Shown one piece after another: positions 25,124 to 33,155 of a stretch of 64,000 nucleotides of DNA (positions are counted from its first letter, which is position 1; the number at the start of each line of letters is the position of its first letter). This DNA comes from Streptomyces sp. NBC_01445. GTDB taxonomy: Bacteria; Actinomycetota; Actinomycetes; Streptomycetales; Streptomycetaceae. The position numbers and the translations under genes were made by a program. Where the stretch lies: the NCBI RefSeq assembly GCF_035918235.1, contig NZ_CP109486.1, positions 558,001 to 622,000 on the forward strand, read 5' to 3'. The notes beneath the pieces are model-generated. The model searched no databases, was not told where the DNA came from, and saw nothing but the letters and a program-made list of their open reading frames with translations.

Positions 25124-27247
25124 ATGCAACACACGGGGGGCGAAGTCCGGCAAAACCCTGTACCGGCACAGAGTGATGGCACGTCAACACAGCGCGTGCT
25201 GCTATCTCTTGCCGTACGCGACTACCCACAGGACGCGACACGGGAGCAGTTCGCACAGGGCATCGACCAGCAGATGGAGGTGGTCGGTGACTGGTGGTGG
25301 CGCACCCCTGATCCGGAGCTGGCGTTCCGGCCGGTGGAGCCGAAGAATGAGCTGAAAAACCGGGACGCGGTCGAGGAGTTCCTGCGCGAGGAGAAGGTGC
25401 GGGACATAGAGGGCGAGGCGCTGGTGGTGTTCATCACCGGTCATGGCCTCGCGGGTTCCTCCGACACGCATTTCCTGCGGCTTCCGGAGACCAATCCAAA
25501 GCGCCCCCTGGCGACGGCAGTGCGGACGGTCGATATCGTGGCCGCGGCGCTGGACTCGCACGCCAGGAACGTTCTGGTGATCGTCAATACGTGCTTCGCG
25601 GGCAATATGAACTCGGACCTGGCCGCCGCGCACAAGGAGATCCGGCCCGACCGGCGGGACAACTGTCAGTTAGATGTCCTGGTGACCTGCGGCCTGAAGT
25701 CCAAGATCGAGGTCACCAAGTTCCCCACCCTGTTACGGGCCGCGCTGGAGCGCTTGCGTCACACCGCCGGCATCACCACCCCGTATCTGAGTGTCCCCGA
25801 TTTCATGGCTCAGTACGCGTTGGGGCTGAGCCCTGAGGACGAGAAGAAGTTCAAGCTGCACCACCTGGTTGAGGGAGGCACCCTTCAGCCCTCGGTCTGC
25901 CTGCCCAATCCGGGGTACGTCCGTCTGCCGGAACTAGCTGGTTCATTGACGGGGCACACGCCCTGGGCAGCGGAATACTGGCTGGACCGGGCGAGCGGCC
26001 GCCCGCGGGAGAAGGACACGGGCTGGTACTTCCGCGGGCGCGAGACCATGAACGAGACCGTCGCCCGCTTCCTGGGCCCGGACTCCAAACGCGGTGTACT
26101 CGTGATCACGGGATGTGCGGGCAGCGGGAAGTCGGCAGTTCTGGCCCGGGCCGTGATGCTCAGCGACCCGGAGTTTCGCCGTGATCCGCTGTACAAGCAG
26201 GCCGAGGACACCTCGGCACCGGGCACCATTCCCGAGGAGAACCCACGCTGCGCGGCTCTGCTGGCCCGCAACCTGGATGCGGCACAGGTCGCCGCAGGTC
26301 TGGTCAAGGCTCTTGGCTTACCCCTGCGTCCGGTTGACCCCACGGACGACAAGGTGGCCGTATGGTCGCGTCAGATCCTCGAGCACGTGCAAGGGTCTGA
26401 CGGCGCCGTGACGATCGTGCTGGATGCACTGGATGAGGCGCAGGAGCAGGCAAGGATCATGAGTGACGTGCTGGGCCCTTTGGTGCCGCTGTGCGGTCAG
26501 CCGGTTCCGGTCCAGCGACAGGACCAGGGTGATCACGACACAGATCCCGGGGTGCGGCTCCTGATCGGTGTGCGTTCGAGCCAGCCTGCGGACGACACCT
26601 CTCCTGCTGCCGCCGAGGATGACGCGGGGTTGCTGCATGCTCTGCGACGCCTCTTTCCGGCCTCGCGCGTTGAACGCACAGACGGTGCTTCCAGCAGGGA
26701 AGACATGGAGCTGTACCTGCGTGCGCTGGTCGCCGATGCGGTCGCTGAGGAGAGTCTCGCCGAAGTGATCCCGCCCGTGGTGGAAGCCGTGTGGCCTTCT
26801 TTCATCGACGCCCGGCTGGCCGGGTACCAACTGCGGAACGCCGCAGACCCGTTGGAGCTGGCGCGGAATGAGGATTGGCATCGCACCACGCTGACGCAGG
26901 GAATCCGCGGACTGCTGCGCCGCGATCTGCGCATGGTGCAGGACGACGGTCTTCCACCGCGGGTCGCGCTGGCCCTGATGAAGGCTTCGGCCTATGCCAA
27001 AGGGCAGGGCGTGCCCTGGGGCGAAGTGTGGCCAGCTATCGCCGGCGTCTTCCTGCATCCCGAACAGTTGGAGCCGCAGGAGTGGGACACCATGATCGGG
27101 AAGCTCCTCAGCGGCCGGCTCAGCGGGTACCTGGCCCAGGCCATCGAGGACGACCGCCGCGTGTACCGTCCCGCGCACGAGGAGCTGGCCGCCGAACTCC
27201 TGCGCCCGGATACAGACTTGCACGATCTCGGTGGTTTCCATGACTGA
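25124..27247 (+). CDS. Caspase-like protease fused to a STAND NTPase
   Basis: A 707-residue protein. Residues about 24-235 form a caspase-type (C14) domain: VLLSLAVRDYPQ strand, catalytic His107 in FITGHGLAG and Cys157 in VIVNTCFAGNM. After a linker, WYFRGRETMNETVARFL (301-317) leads into the NTPase: Walker A GCAGSGKS at 330-337, Walker B TIVLDALDEA at 430-439, and a LLIGVRSS sensor at 479-486. Helical/winged segments follow (AYAKGQGVPWGEVWPAIAG) and the protein ends at RRVYRPAHEELAAELLRP, where related proteins normally continue into WD40 repeats. Here that part is the next gene, overlapping by 8 bp. Three TTA codons (25670, 25733, 26318) suggest bldA-dependent translation. Probable switch protease of a conflict or cell-death system. 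Confidence 0.88.
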   Translation: MQHTGGEVRQNPVPAQSDGTSTQRVLLSLAVRDYPQDATREQFAQGIDQQMEVVGDWWWRTPDPELAFRPVEPKNELKNRDAVEEFLREEKVRDIEGEALVVFITGHGLAGSSDTHFLRLPETNPKRPLATAVRTVDIVAAALDSHARNVLVIVNTCFAGNMNSDLAAAHKEIRPDRRDNCQLDVLVTCGLKSKIEVTKFPTLLRAALERLRHTAGITTPYLSVPDFMAQYALGLSPEDEKKFKLHHLVEGGTLQPSVCLPNPGYVRLPELAGSLTGHTPWAAEYWLDRASGRPREKDTGWYFRGRETMNETVARFLGPDSKRGVLVITGCAGSGKSAVLARAVMLSDPEFRRDPLYKQAEDTSAPGTIPEENPRCAALLARNLDAAQVAAGLVKALGLPLRPVDPTDDKVAVWSRQILEHVQGSDGAVTIVLDALDEAQEQARIMSDVLGPLVPLCGQPVPVQRQDQGDHDTDPGVRLLIGVRSSQPADDTSPAAAEDDAGLLHALRRLFPASRVERTDGASSREDMELYLRALVADAVAEESLAEVIPPVVEAVWPSFIDARLAGYQLRNAADPLELARNEDWHRTTLTQGIRGLLRRDLRMVQDDGLPPRVALALMKASAYAKGQGVPWGEVWPAIAGVFLHPEQLEPQEWDTMIGKLLSGRLSGYLAQAIEDDRRVYRPAHEELAAELLRPDTDLHDLGGFHD

Positions 27248-29540
27248 ATCCTCTGAGGCGTACCAGCGCGACATCCACCGTCAGATCGCCGAGCGGTTGA
27301 AGGATCTGGTCCCCAGAGATCCCGCACTGCCACCGCATCCGTATCTGCGGAGGCACCTGGCCGAGCACGCTGCGCTGGGGGAGGTTCTCGACGACGATCA
27401 CGTGACACCCGCGCTGCTGGCCTGGGAGAGCAGCTCGCAGGTACGCAGGCTGCTGGCAGCCCAGGACACTGCGAGCGATCGCCGGCAATGGCTGCGGGCC
27501 TGGGCGGTGCTGGAGCCCTTCGCCCTGAACGCCGGACCGCTCTCACGACTGTGCAGCCTGCAGGTGGCCCGGCACGCGGCCACCACCCGCCTGCCGTCCC
27601 AGGGCGCAGCACCTGCACCAGCGCCGTCGTTGAATTCCCCGGTCCCGATCAGTCCACTGTGGAGCGACCGCGTCGCTCCCACGCCCGCGTGGACCACCAG
27701 CCCTACCCAGGTGACCTCGCTCGCCATACTGCGCCCCCCGGCCGGCAAAGCCGCGAAGATCGCCACCGGGGACGATGCGGGGACCTTACGTCTGCTGCGC
27801 ACGGACGGTCGGCTCACTCACATCCCGCTGCATCTGCATTCGGGGGCCATCACCCACCTGCTGGCCCTGCACGGCGGGCTGCTCATCACCGCCGGCACCG
27901 ACGGCCGTGTCATGGCGGTCAAGGAAGAGGATGGCCAGCTCACCCACCGCCTGATCACTCACCGGGAACAGACCTGGGTCAGCTCACTGACCACCTACCA
28001 ACCCGACGGGCACCCACGCCTGCTGCTCGCAGCGTTCAGCGACGGCGAAGTCGAGGCCGTCAGCCTCGGCCGCTTCCATCCACAGCCGCTGTCAATGAGC
28101 CGGCTGGAGGACTCATCGGCATTGCTGTGCGGCATCCGGACGGCCGAAGGCGGGCACCGGCTGCTGTTCAGTGTGCACGACACCGTGTACTGCTTTGACG
28201 GGGATACGACCAAGGTCCACTCCCGTCATAGGGGACGGGTCCGCGCCCTGGTCGCTCTGCCGCAGCCCGGTCAATACGCTGTGGGTGACGAGCGCGGAAG
28301 GGTCACGTTGTGCGATCTGGGCGCGGAGGATTTTGTCAGCGTCGGGAGGCATGACGCTGTGCCGGCAGGTGCGACGCCTGCCGCGGTGACGTCCCTGCAG
28401 CTGGTGTCCTTCGAACACCGGCCGGCCCTCGTGTCAGCAGCCGGCGACGGCACCCTGCAGTTGTGGCGCCTGCCGACTCTGCGACCCATCGCCGGTGTAC
28501 TGACCGCTCACACCGCACCGGTGAACGCCATGACCTACCTGCCCGGCTCGAACCGTCTTCTGTCGGGCGGCGCCGACCGCATCGTGCGCAGCTGGGCCGT
28601 CGATGAAGCAACGTTCGGACAAGAACCCAAGACCTGGAACCGCGTCACGGCCAGCGCCGTGTCCCCCTCCGCGCCCCATCGGCTGGCCATCGCCCGCGCA
28701 TCACGAGTGATCCTCAGGGACCTGGCAACCGGGGCAGAGACCACCCGTCTCAAAGGACGCCGCATCACCGCACTTGCGTGGCCGCAGGTCACGGGGCGCC
28801 GGCTGCTGGCCGCCGCACTCGACGACCTCAGCATCATCTGCGTGGACCCGGACAGCAGTCTCGAGATCGGTCCGCCGATGGCCGGCCACATCCTGCCGAT
28901 CAGAGCGCTCGTGACGGTTCCTTCCGCAGCCGGTGAGCGACTGGCCAGCGCCGGGGCCGACGGACGCGTCTGTGTCTGGCAGCCGTCGACGGGCGAACGC
29001 CTGGCACTCTTCGGCGACCACGACCTCACCGTGCGCGCTCTGGCCACACACCAGGACACCGAGCACCGCTTCCTGGCATCCGGCGGCGGCGACGGCAACA
29101 TCAGGATCTGGAACTCCGACACGCTCGAGCAGCACGCCCGTACCATCAAGTGCGACCAGGGCCTCATCAATGACCTGGCTTTCGTCACCCCGGACGGCGG
29201 CGGGCCGCTCATCGCCGCGGCCGGCCGGGACGGGACGCTGAAACTGTGGGACCCGGACACCGGGCAGTCCGTGCGCGCACTGACCTGCAGTGACGGCGAG
29301 CTGAGCGCAGTCACCTCCGTACGGCTTCCGCTCGGGCGCACCGTACTAGCCGCTGCGGGCAAGACCAGCATCCATCTATGGGACGCAAGCACGGCACAGC
29401 CACTGCTGCAGATAGTGACGGGCTCCCCCATCGCATCGCTCAAGACGGTCCAGGACACCGATGAGGCCACCTCGTCGATCCTGCTGGCCTCCGGCGTAGC
29501 AGGACCGATGGCCGTCCGGCTGCATCACAACCTGCTGTGA
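27240..29540 (+). CDS. WD40-repeat beta-propeller protein, split-off half of the caspase-STAND system
   Basis: A 766-residue protein starting at ATG 27240, inside the last codons of the caspase-STAND gene; a GTG at 27231 in the same frame is an alternative. Residues 1-115 are helical (DIHRQIAERLKDLV, YLRRHLAEHAALGEVLDDDH), the linker that follows the NTPase in single-chain relatives. From about 160 to the end are WD40-type blades with GxDGxVxxW endings: AGTDGRVMAV, GDGTLQLWRL, GGADRIVRSWAV, GADGRVCVWQP, GGGDGNIRIWNS, AGRDGTLKLWDP, TSIHLWDAS. It has no enzyme motif and probably senses a trigger or holds partners. One TTA codon is at 27786. Translation is probably coupled to the upstream gene. 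Confidence 0.88.
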   Translation: MTESSEAYQRDIHRQIAERLKDLVPRDPALPPHPYLRRHLAEHAALGEVLDDDHVTPALLAWESSSQVRRLLAAQDTASDRRQWLRAWAVLEPFALNAGPLSRLCSLQVARHAATTRLPSQGAAPAPAPSLNSPVPISPLWSDRVAPTPAWTTSPTQVTSLAILRPPAGKAAKIATGDDAGTLRLLRTDGRLTHIPLHLHSGAITHLLALHGGLLITAGTDGRVMAVKEEDGQLTHRLITHREQTWVSSLTTYQPDGHPRLLLAAFSDGEVEAVSLGRFHPQPLSMSRLEDSSALLCGIRTAEGGHRLLFSVHDTVYCFDGDTTKVHSRHRGRVRALVALPQPGQYAVGDERGRVTLCDLGAEDFVSVGRHDAVPAGATPAAVTSLQLVSFEHRPALVSAAGDGTLQLWRLPTLRPIAGVLTAHTAPVNAMTYLPGSNRLLSGGADRIVRSWAVDEATFGQEPKTWNRVTASAVSPSAPHRLAIARASRVILRDLATGAETTRLKGRRITALAWPQVTGRRLLAAALDDLSIICVDPDSSLEIGPPMAGHILPIRALVTVPSAAGERLASAGADGRVCVWQPSTGERLALFGDHDLTVRALATHQDTEHRFLASGGGDGNIRIWNSDTLEQHARTIKCDQGLINDLAFVTPDGGGPLIAAAGRDGTLKLWDPDTGQSVRALTCSDGELSAVTSVRLPLGRTVLAAAGKTSIHLWDASTAQPLLQIVTGSPIASLKTVQDTDEATSSILLASGVAGPMAVRLHHNLL

Positions 29541-29783
29541 CCGCTGTGCGCCCCGCCCGTGCTGCAACGCCACGCATCATGCGCCCCACAAGTTGCGTGT
29601 GGCACATGCCAAAGCAGACGCAGGACGAGAGAATCCAAAGCTCCACCCAATCGCCCCCTTCGGGGCCCCATACCCGCCAGATACGAAAAGAGGATCAATG
29701 ACCGCTGCGTTAGGACGCCCCTGCCCCACGCGCCTGCACTGCGCGCCTGCACACCAGGCCGCACCACAGGGAGGGCTGCAGCG
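29541..29783 (+). other. Spacer before the RES gene
   Basis: This 243-bp stretch after the WD40 stop has no family-like frame. It holds GGGAGGG at 29769-29775, the ribosome-binding site of the RES gene. The upstream in-frame extension of that gene is low-complexity and not used. No clear terminator is visible, so read-through from the WD40 gene is possible. Confidence 0.45.
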
Positions 29784-30461
29784 ATGACTACTCAACCCGT
29801 CCTGATGCGCGCACCCTCGCAGGGAGTCTGGCGCCTGGGCTGGGCACACGCCCCCCTCAAGTACAACCAGGTGGAACCCGAAACGTTCGACGGTTCGTCC
29901 GCAGGCCGATTCAGCCTGTTCGCCTACGAAACGCTCTACTGCGCCTCGAGTCCCGAAGGCTGCTACGCCGAGGCCCTCGCCCTCTACCGCGTCTCACCCC
30001 GCATGCGGGCCCTAATGCAGGACGCCCCGACCAACAACGACCAGATGGCCCTAGGGGCCATCCCCTCCAGCTGGCGCGATCTGCGGATCCTGGTCCGCCT
30101 CACTGCTTCTGCGCATGCCCAGTTCCTCGACCTCGAGGCCGACCAGACGCGCACCGCACTCACCGAGGAACTCGGGGACGAGCTCGAGGCATTCGGCGTA
30201 CAGGGGCTTTTGACCGACAAGGACATCCAGGGCAAGGACCGGACGGTGACCCGGCAGATCGCGGCCTGGGCCGTGGCCCAGCGCAACGCGGCAGGGCACC
30301 AGCTGATGCAGGGCATTACGTACCGGTCCAGCTACGGCGGACACCGCTGCTGGGCAATCTTGCGCGATGCCGAACTCGAGGAACAGGAGCGCCGGCCCAT
30401 CAAGCAGGAGGACGTCGCGCTACGCGAGGTGGCCGACGAGTACGGGCTCACCGTCTGGTGA
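29784..30461 (+). CDS. RES-domain protein, probable NAD-degrading toxin
   Basis: A 225-residue RES-family protein. The three naming residues are visible: Arg42 in SSAGRFSLF, Glu63 in CYAEALALYR and Ser182/183 in TYRSSYGGHRCWAI. Supporting motifs are VWRLGWAHAPLKYNQ at 15-29, ETLYCASSPEGCYAE at 49-63 and the helix DRTVTRQIAAWAVAQ. RES toxins (MbcT, ParT, Res) break down NAD+ or ADP-ribosylate a target and are paired with Xre/MbcA/ParS antitoxins. A candidate antitoxin lies downstream at 30951, the reverse of the usual antitoxin-first order. It follows the caspase/WD40 pair in the same direction, so it could be an added effector. Confidence 0.85.
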   Translation: MTTQPVLMRAPSQGVWRLGWAHAPLKYNQVEPETFDGSSAGRFSLFAYETLYCASSPEGCYAEALALYRVSPRMRALMQDAPTNNDQMALGAIPSSWRDLRILVRLTASAHAQFLDLEADQTRTALTEELGDELEAFGVQGLLTDKDIQGKDRTVTRQIAAWAVAQRNAAGHQLMQGITYRSSYGGHRCWAILRDAELEEQERRPIKQEDVALREVADEYGLTVW

Positions 30462-30608
30462 GGCGATTGCATCGTCCAGCCGTACAGTCTGTCGCCCGTT
30501 CAGGTTCCCCGCCTCAAAAGCCGTCACAGTTGCGCAACTTGCCTCGCACTGGAGAACTCGCAGCTCAGGGCCGTTCACTGCCGCCAGACGGTGGGATTTA
30601 GGTGTGTT

Positions 30609-30636
30609 TTGAACTGGCAAAGCCGTGGAGTAAGGA
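30609..30636 (+). promoter_or_regulatory. Candidate promoter between RES toxin and antitoxin
   Basis: TTGAAC (30609-30614), 16 bp, then TAAGGA (30631-30636). It lies in an AT-richer patch upstream of the small frame at 30682 and would let the antitoxin be made independently of the toxin. Confidence 0.4.
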
Positions 30637-30681
30637 ATCCCTAAGCGGGTAGGCTGCAATCAACTCACCTGAGGAGAACCC

Positions 30682-30897
30682 ATGTTGACGAACAGTCCGC
30701 GCATAGCCCGACTGTTACCGGCGCCGCCACTGCGGTCACAACTGGCCGCACTGCTGACGTACACGAACGTGAACGTCTCCTCCCAGCCGACGTGGTGTGC
30801 TGCCCTGGCCAGCGAGCCAGCCCCGGGCGCGCGCGGCATTCCTTCCAGCCGCAGCCCTCGCTCTTCCCACACCACCATCCCGGCCTTAGCGCGCTAA
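30682..30897 (+). CDS. Possible 71-residue peptide between toxin and antitoxin
   Basis: An ATG at 30682 has a strong ribosome-binding site (GAGGAG, about 6 bp upstream). The peptide is MLTNSPRIARLLPAPPLRSQ followed by an Ala/Ser/Pro-rich tail with no family match. The amino-acid composition is not convincing, so it may be a leader frame or non-coding. It is listed because the translation signal is good and because it sits where antitoxin control would act. Confidence 0.3.
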   Translation: MLTNSPRIARLLPAPPLRSQLAALLTYTNVNVSSQPTWCAALASEPAPGARGIPSSRSPRSSHTTIPALAR

Positions 30898-30950
30898 GCG
30901 CCATGCATCCTTCGCTGACACCTACGGGCAGGCGAGGAATCGAGGAGACC

Positions 30951-31340
30951 ATGCAGACTCAGCGAGAGACCGCCGCCGAGGCAGAGGCACGCGCATTGCG
31001 CGCGACCACAGAACTTAAGCCCGACGAGATGGCCCGCCTGCTCCAAGACACCTTCAGCCAGAGAGTCGCCGCCCACATCGCAGGCGTTGACGACCCCAAG
31101 CAGGTCGGACGATGGGCCCGTCAGCAGAACGCACCACGCATCGACTCCGAGAGTCGGATGCGTGCCGCCTGCCAAGTTTTCACCTTCATCTCCAACTGCG
31201 AGAACCGCCACATCGCCCGGGCCTGGATGCTGGGCATGAACCCGCAACTCGACGACGACTCCCCCATCGAGGCCATCGCCGAGGGCAGGTTCAAGGAAGT
31301 TATGGCCGCGGCTCGTTCCTTCCAACGGGGCGACCTCTGA
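30951..31340 (+). CDS. Xre/MbcA/ParS-like antitoxin
   Basis: A 129-residue protein, ATG at 30951 after CGAGGAGACC. Residues about 24-65 look like a degenerate helix-turn-helix (MARLLQDTFSQRVAAHIAGV, DDPKQVGRWARQQNAPRIDS). The C-terminal part (HIARAWMLGMNPQLDDDSPI, EAIAEGRFKEVMAAARSF) matches the toxin-binding domain of MbcA/ParS/Xre antitoxins, whose last helices plug the RES active site. It should neutralise the RES toxin at 29784 and may repress transcription. The 489-bp gap between toxin and antitoxin is unusually long. Confidence 0.75.
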   Translation: MQTQRETAAEAEARALRATTELKPDEMARLLQDTFSQRVAAHIAGVDDPKQVGRWARQQNAPRIDSESRMRAACQVFTFISNCENRHIARAWMLGMNPQLDDDSPIEAIAEGRFKEVMAAARSFQRGDL

Positions 31341-31618
31341 CCCCTGCCCGGTACGGCAATCAGCACCTGGTTAGAGCCGATCTTCAGGGCTGACACCAAG
31401 GAACACAGCGGCCTGTGGCTGAGGCGGCCGATGTCCTCTGCTGGTCGTCGCCAAGGTAGACGCCAGCGGACAGGGCCGGTTGTTGTGGTGGCTGTACCTC
31501 GGTGCAGTACAGCCGGAGTCCGGCAGCTCGGTCGATGCGATCGAGGCGCCGCGTTGAGGTTCTGCGATCAGTAGCATCGTCTCCCCGAACGCTAGGACAT
31601 CGGGACGCAGGGGGCGTA

Positions 31619-32098
31619 GTGCTGGAGAGTTTGGTGACGACGGTCGCTGGTGCCCTTCTCGCCACCCTGGGGGTGGTGGTTGGCGGTGCCGTTACCCGCC
31701 GCGCCCAGGACCAGCAATGGATACGAGACCAGCAACTCGCTGCCTATCAGGAACTGTTCAGCCATTACGCCAAGTTCACAATGGAACTTAGGCGAGCGCA
31801 CGGTGATGGCCGGGGCTGGAACTATGACTGGGGCGAGTGGAGCGCGGCTTTGATGCGTGTGAGCCTGGTCGCCCCTCGGGAAGTCGCCACAGAGATCGAC
31901 AACTTCGGACGTGCCATCAACTCCTTCTTGGACCGAGTGGAACGAGGGGAACGCACCCCACTGCGCAACCCGCTCAGTCCAGAGGAGTTCGAACTGGCCC
32001 GACAGGAACCTGCCTTGGCGCAAGTGAGGTTGGTCAACGCCATACGTCGTTCACTCAGTGGTGATCACAAGGGACTGTCGTTCGGGATCGGAGGCTAG
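31619..32098 (+). CDS. Membrane-anchored protein of unknown function
   Basis: A 159-residue protein from a GTG at 31619 (AGGGGG ahead). One hydrophobic segment at the N-terminus (VTTVAGALLATLGVVVGGAV) is followed by a helical cytosolic domain (QDQQWIRDQQLAAYQELFSH, DNFGRAINSFLDRVERGE). It looks like a single-pass anchor with a coiled-coil-like body. Such proteins are common in Streptomyces, without known function. It lies between the RES module and the deaminase. The 31341-31618 gap holds no other gene that I can support. Confidence 0.65.
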   Translation: MLESLVTTVAGALLATLGVVVGGAVTRRAQDQQWIRDQQLAAYQELFSHYAKFTMELRRAHGDGRGWNYDWGEWSAALMRVSLVAPREVATEIDNFGRAINSFLDRVERGERTPLRNPLSPEEFELARQEPALAQVRLVNAIRRSLSGDHKGLSFGIGG

Positions 32099-32140
32099 TG
32101 CCGGATCAGGCAACGTTCGCCCCGTTTATGTCTGACGGTG

Positions 32141-32578
32141 TCAGCTCGTGCTGAGTGGCTCGGTCTCCCCAGTGTCGAGCTGGTGGTCGGCCCAGACGTA
32201 GCTTTCGGGAAGCAGATCGGTGATGGAGACGGTCCGGAGCCGCTCGCCTGCCCCGACGATGACTTGCAGGTTCGGGAAGTAGTCGAGAAGGACCTGGCGG
32301 CACCGTCCGCATGGGGGCACGACCCCTCGGTCGCGGTCGCCCACGGACACGATCGTGTCCAGTTCGTAGATGCCCTGGGCGGCCGCGGTGCCGACGAGAA
32401 CCGGCTCTGCGCAGGGACCGCCGGTGAAGTGGTAGGCGTTCACTGCGGTGACAATCCGGCCGTCCTGAGCACGGGCTGCGGCCGCCATGGTGTGGTTGTC
32501 GCCCCGGCATCGAGTGCGTGCGACGTGGGCCGCGGCCTCGATGAGTTCGTGGTCGACTTGATGGGTCTGCGTGGTCAT
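32141..32578 (-). CDS. Cytidine deaminase-like / blasticidin-S deaminase-type enzyme
   Basis: A 145-residue zinc deaminase. The zinc and proton-shuttle motif is GGPCAEPVLVGTAAAQ (Cys ligand and catalytic Glu), and the second zinc site is PPCGRCRQVLLDYF. The N-terminal NHTMAAAARAQDGRIVTAVN matches the blasticidin-S deaminase branch more than housekeeping Cdd, which has a longer substrate loop. It could deaminate a cytosine nucleoside or a nucleoside antibiotic. It stands alone next to decayed transposons. Confidence 0.82.
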   Translation of the reverse strand: MTTQTHQVDHELIEAAAHVARTRCRGDNHTMAAAARAQDGRIVTAVNAYHFTGGPCAEPVLVGTAAAQGIYELDTIVSVGDRDRGVVPPCGRCRQVLLDYFPNLQVIVGAGERLRTVSITDLLPESYVWADHQLDTGETEPLSTS

Positions 32579-32599
32579 CGTCTCCGCCTTCGTGACGTG

Positions 32600-32968
32600 T
32601 CAGGCGATGTTGATCCGCGTGACGATGGTGCGCAAGCGAATATCGGCGGTGTGCTTGTTCCGCCAGATGATGTAGCGGCGGATCATGCTGCCCTGCTCTT
32701 CGTGGTCGGCATGGTCGGTGCCGTCGAGAGTGAAGTAGCGCAGCGCGGTGAATTGGGCCTCGATGCGGTTCAGCCACGAGGAGTTGGTGGGGGTGTAGGC
32801 GAATTCGACGTTGTTCGCTGCCGCCCAGCTGCCGACGCGCTGGCGCTTCTTCGTGGTCAGGTGGGGTGAGAAGTTGTCGCAGACGATCGCGATCCGCACC
32901 TCTCGCGGGTAGAGCGAGCGTAGGTAGCGGCAGAACTCCAGGAACTGGGTGCGCCGCTTGATGGGCAT
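32600..32968 (-). pseudogene. IS630-family transposase, 3' remnant
   Basis: The C-terminal third of an IS630/Tc1-type DDE transposase: LRSLYPREVRIAIVCDNFSP (second catalytic Asp), then PTNSSWLNRIEAQFTALRYF (catalytic Glu) and IRRYIIWRNKHTADIRLR. The helix-turn-helix and the first Asp are missing. It is cut at 32966, where a TnpB remnant on the other strand begins. Confidence 0.8.
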
Positions 32969-33136
32969 CGAGACATCAACACGGCGGTCAACGTCGCCAA
33001 GGCCGCAGGACTTGCGGTGTCAGCCTGTCGAGCGCGGGTAAGACGGGGACTTGTCCCGGCACAGCGCGAAGAAGCAGGAACCCACCCGAAGGCGAGCCGG
33101 GCATCCGGCAGCCAGGCGGGAATCACGCTCCTCTAG
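32966..33136 (+). pseudogene. TnpB (IS200/IS605 OrfB) C-terminal remnant
   Basis: The plus-strand frame from 32966 reads HRDINTAVNVAKAAGLAVSA, the last RuvC motif of TnpB (usual DRDxNAAxN), then VPAQREEAGTHP and ends at TAG 33134. The following GGGCGAGGATTTCAA resembles the right-end sequence of IS605-type elements. Everything upstream of the last RuvC motif is gone, replaced by the IS630 fragment. Confidence 0.75.
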
Positions 33137-33155
33137 GTGGGCGAGGATTTCAAGG

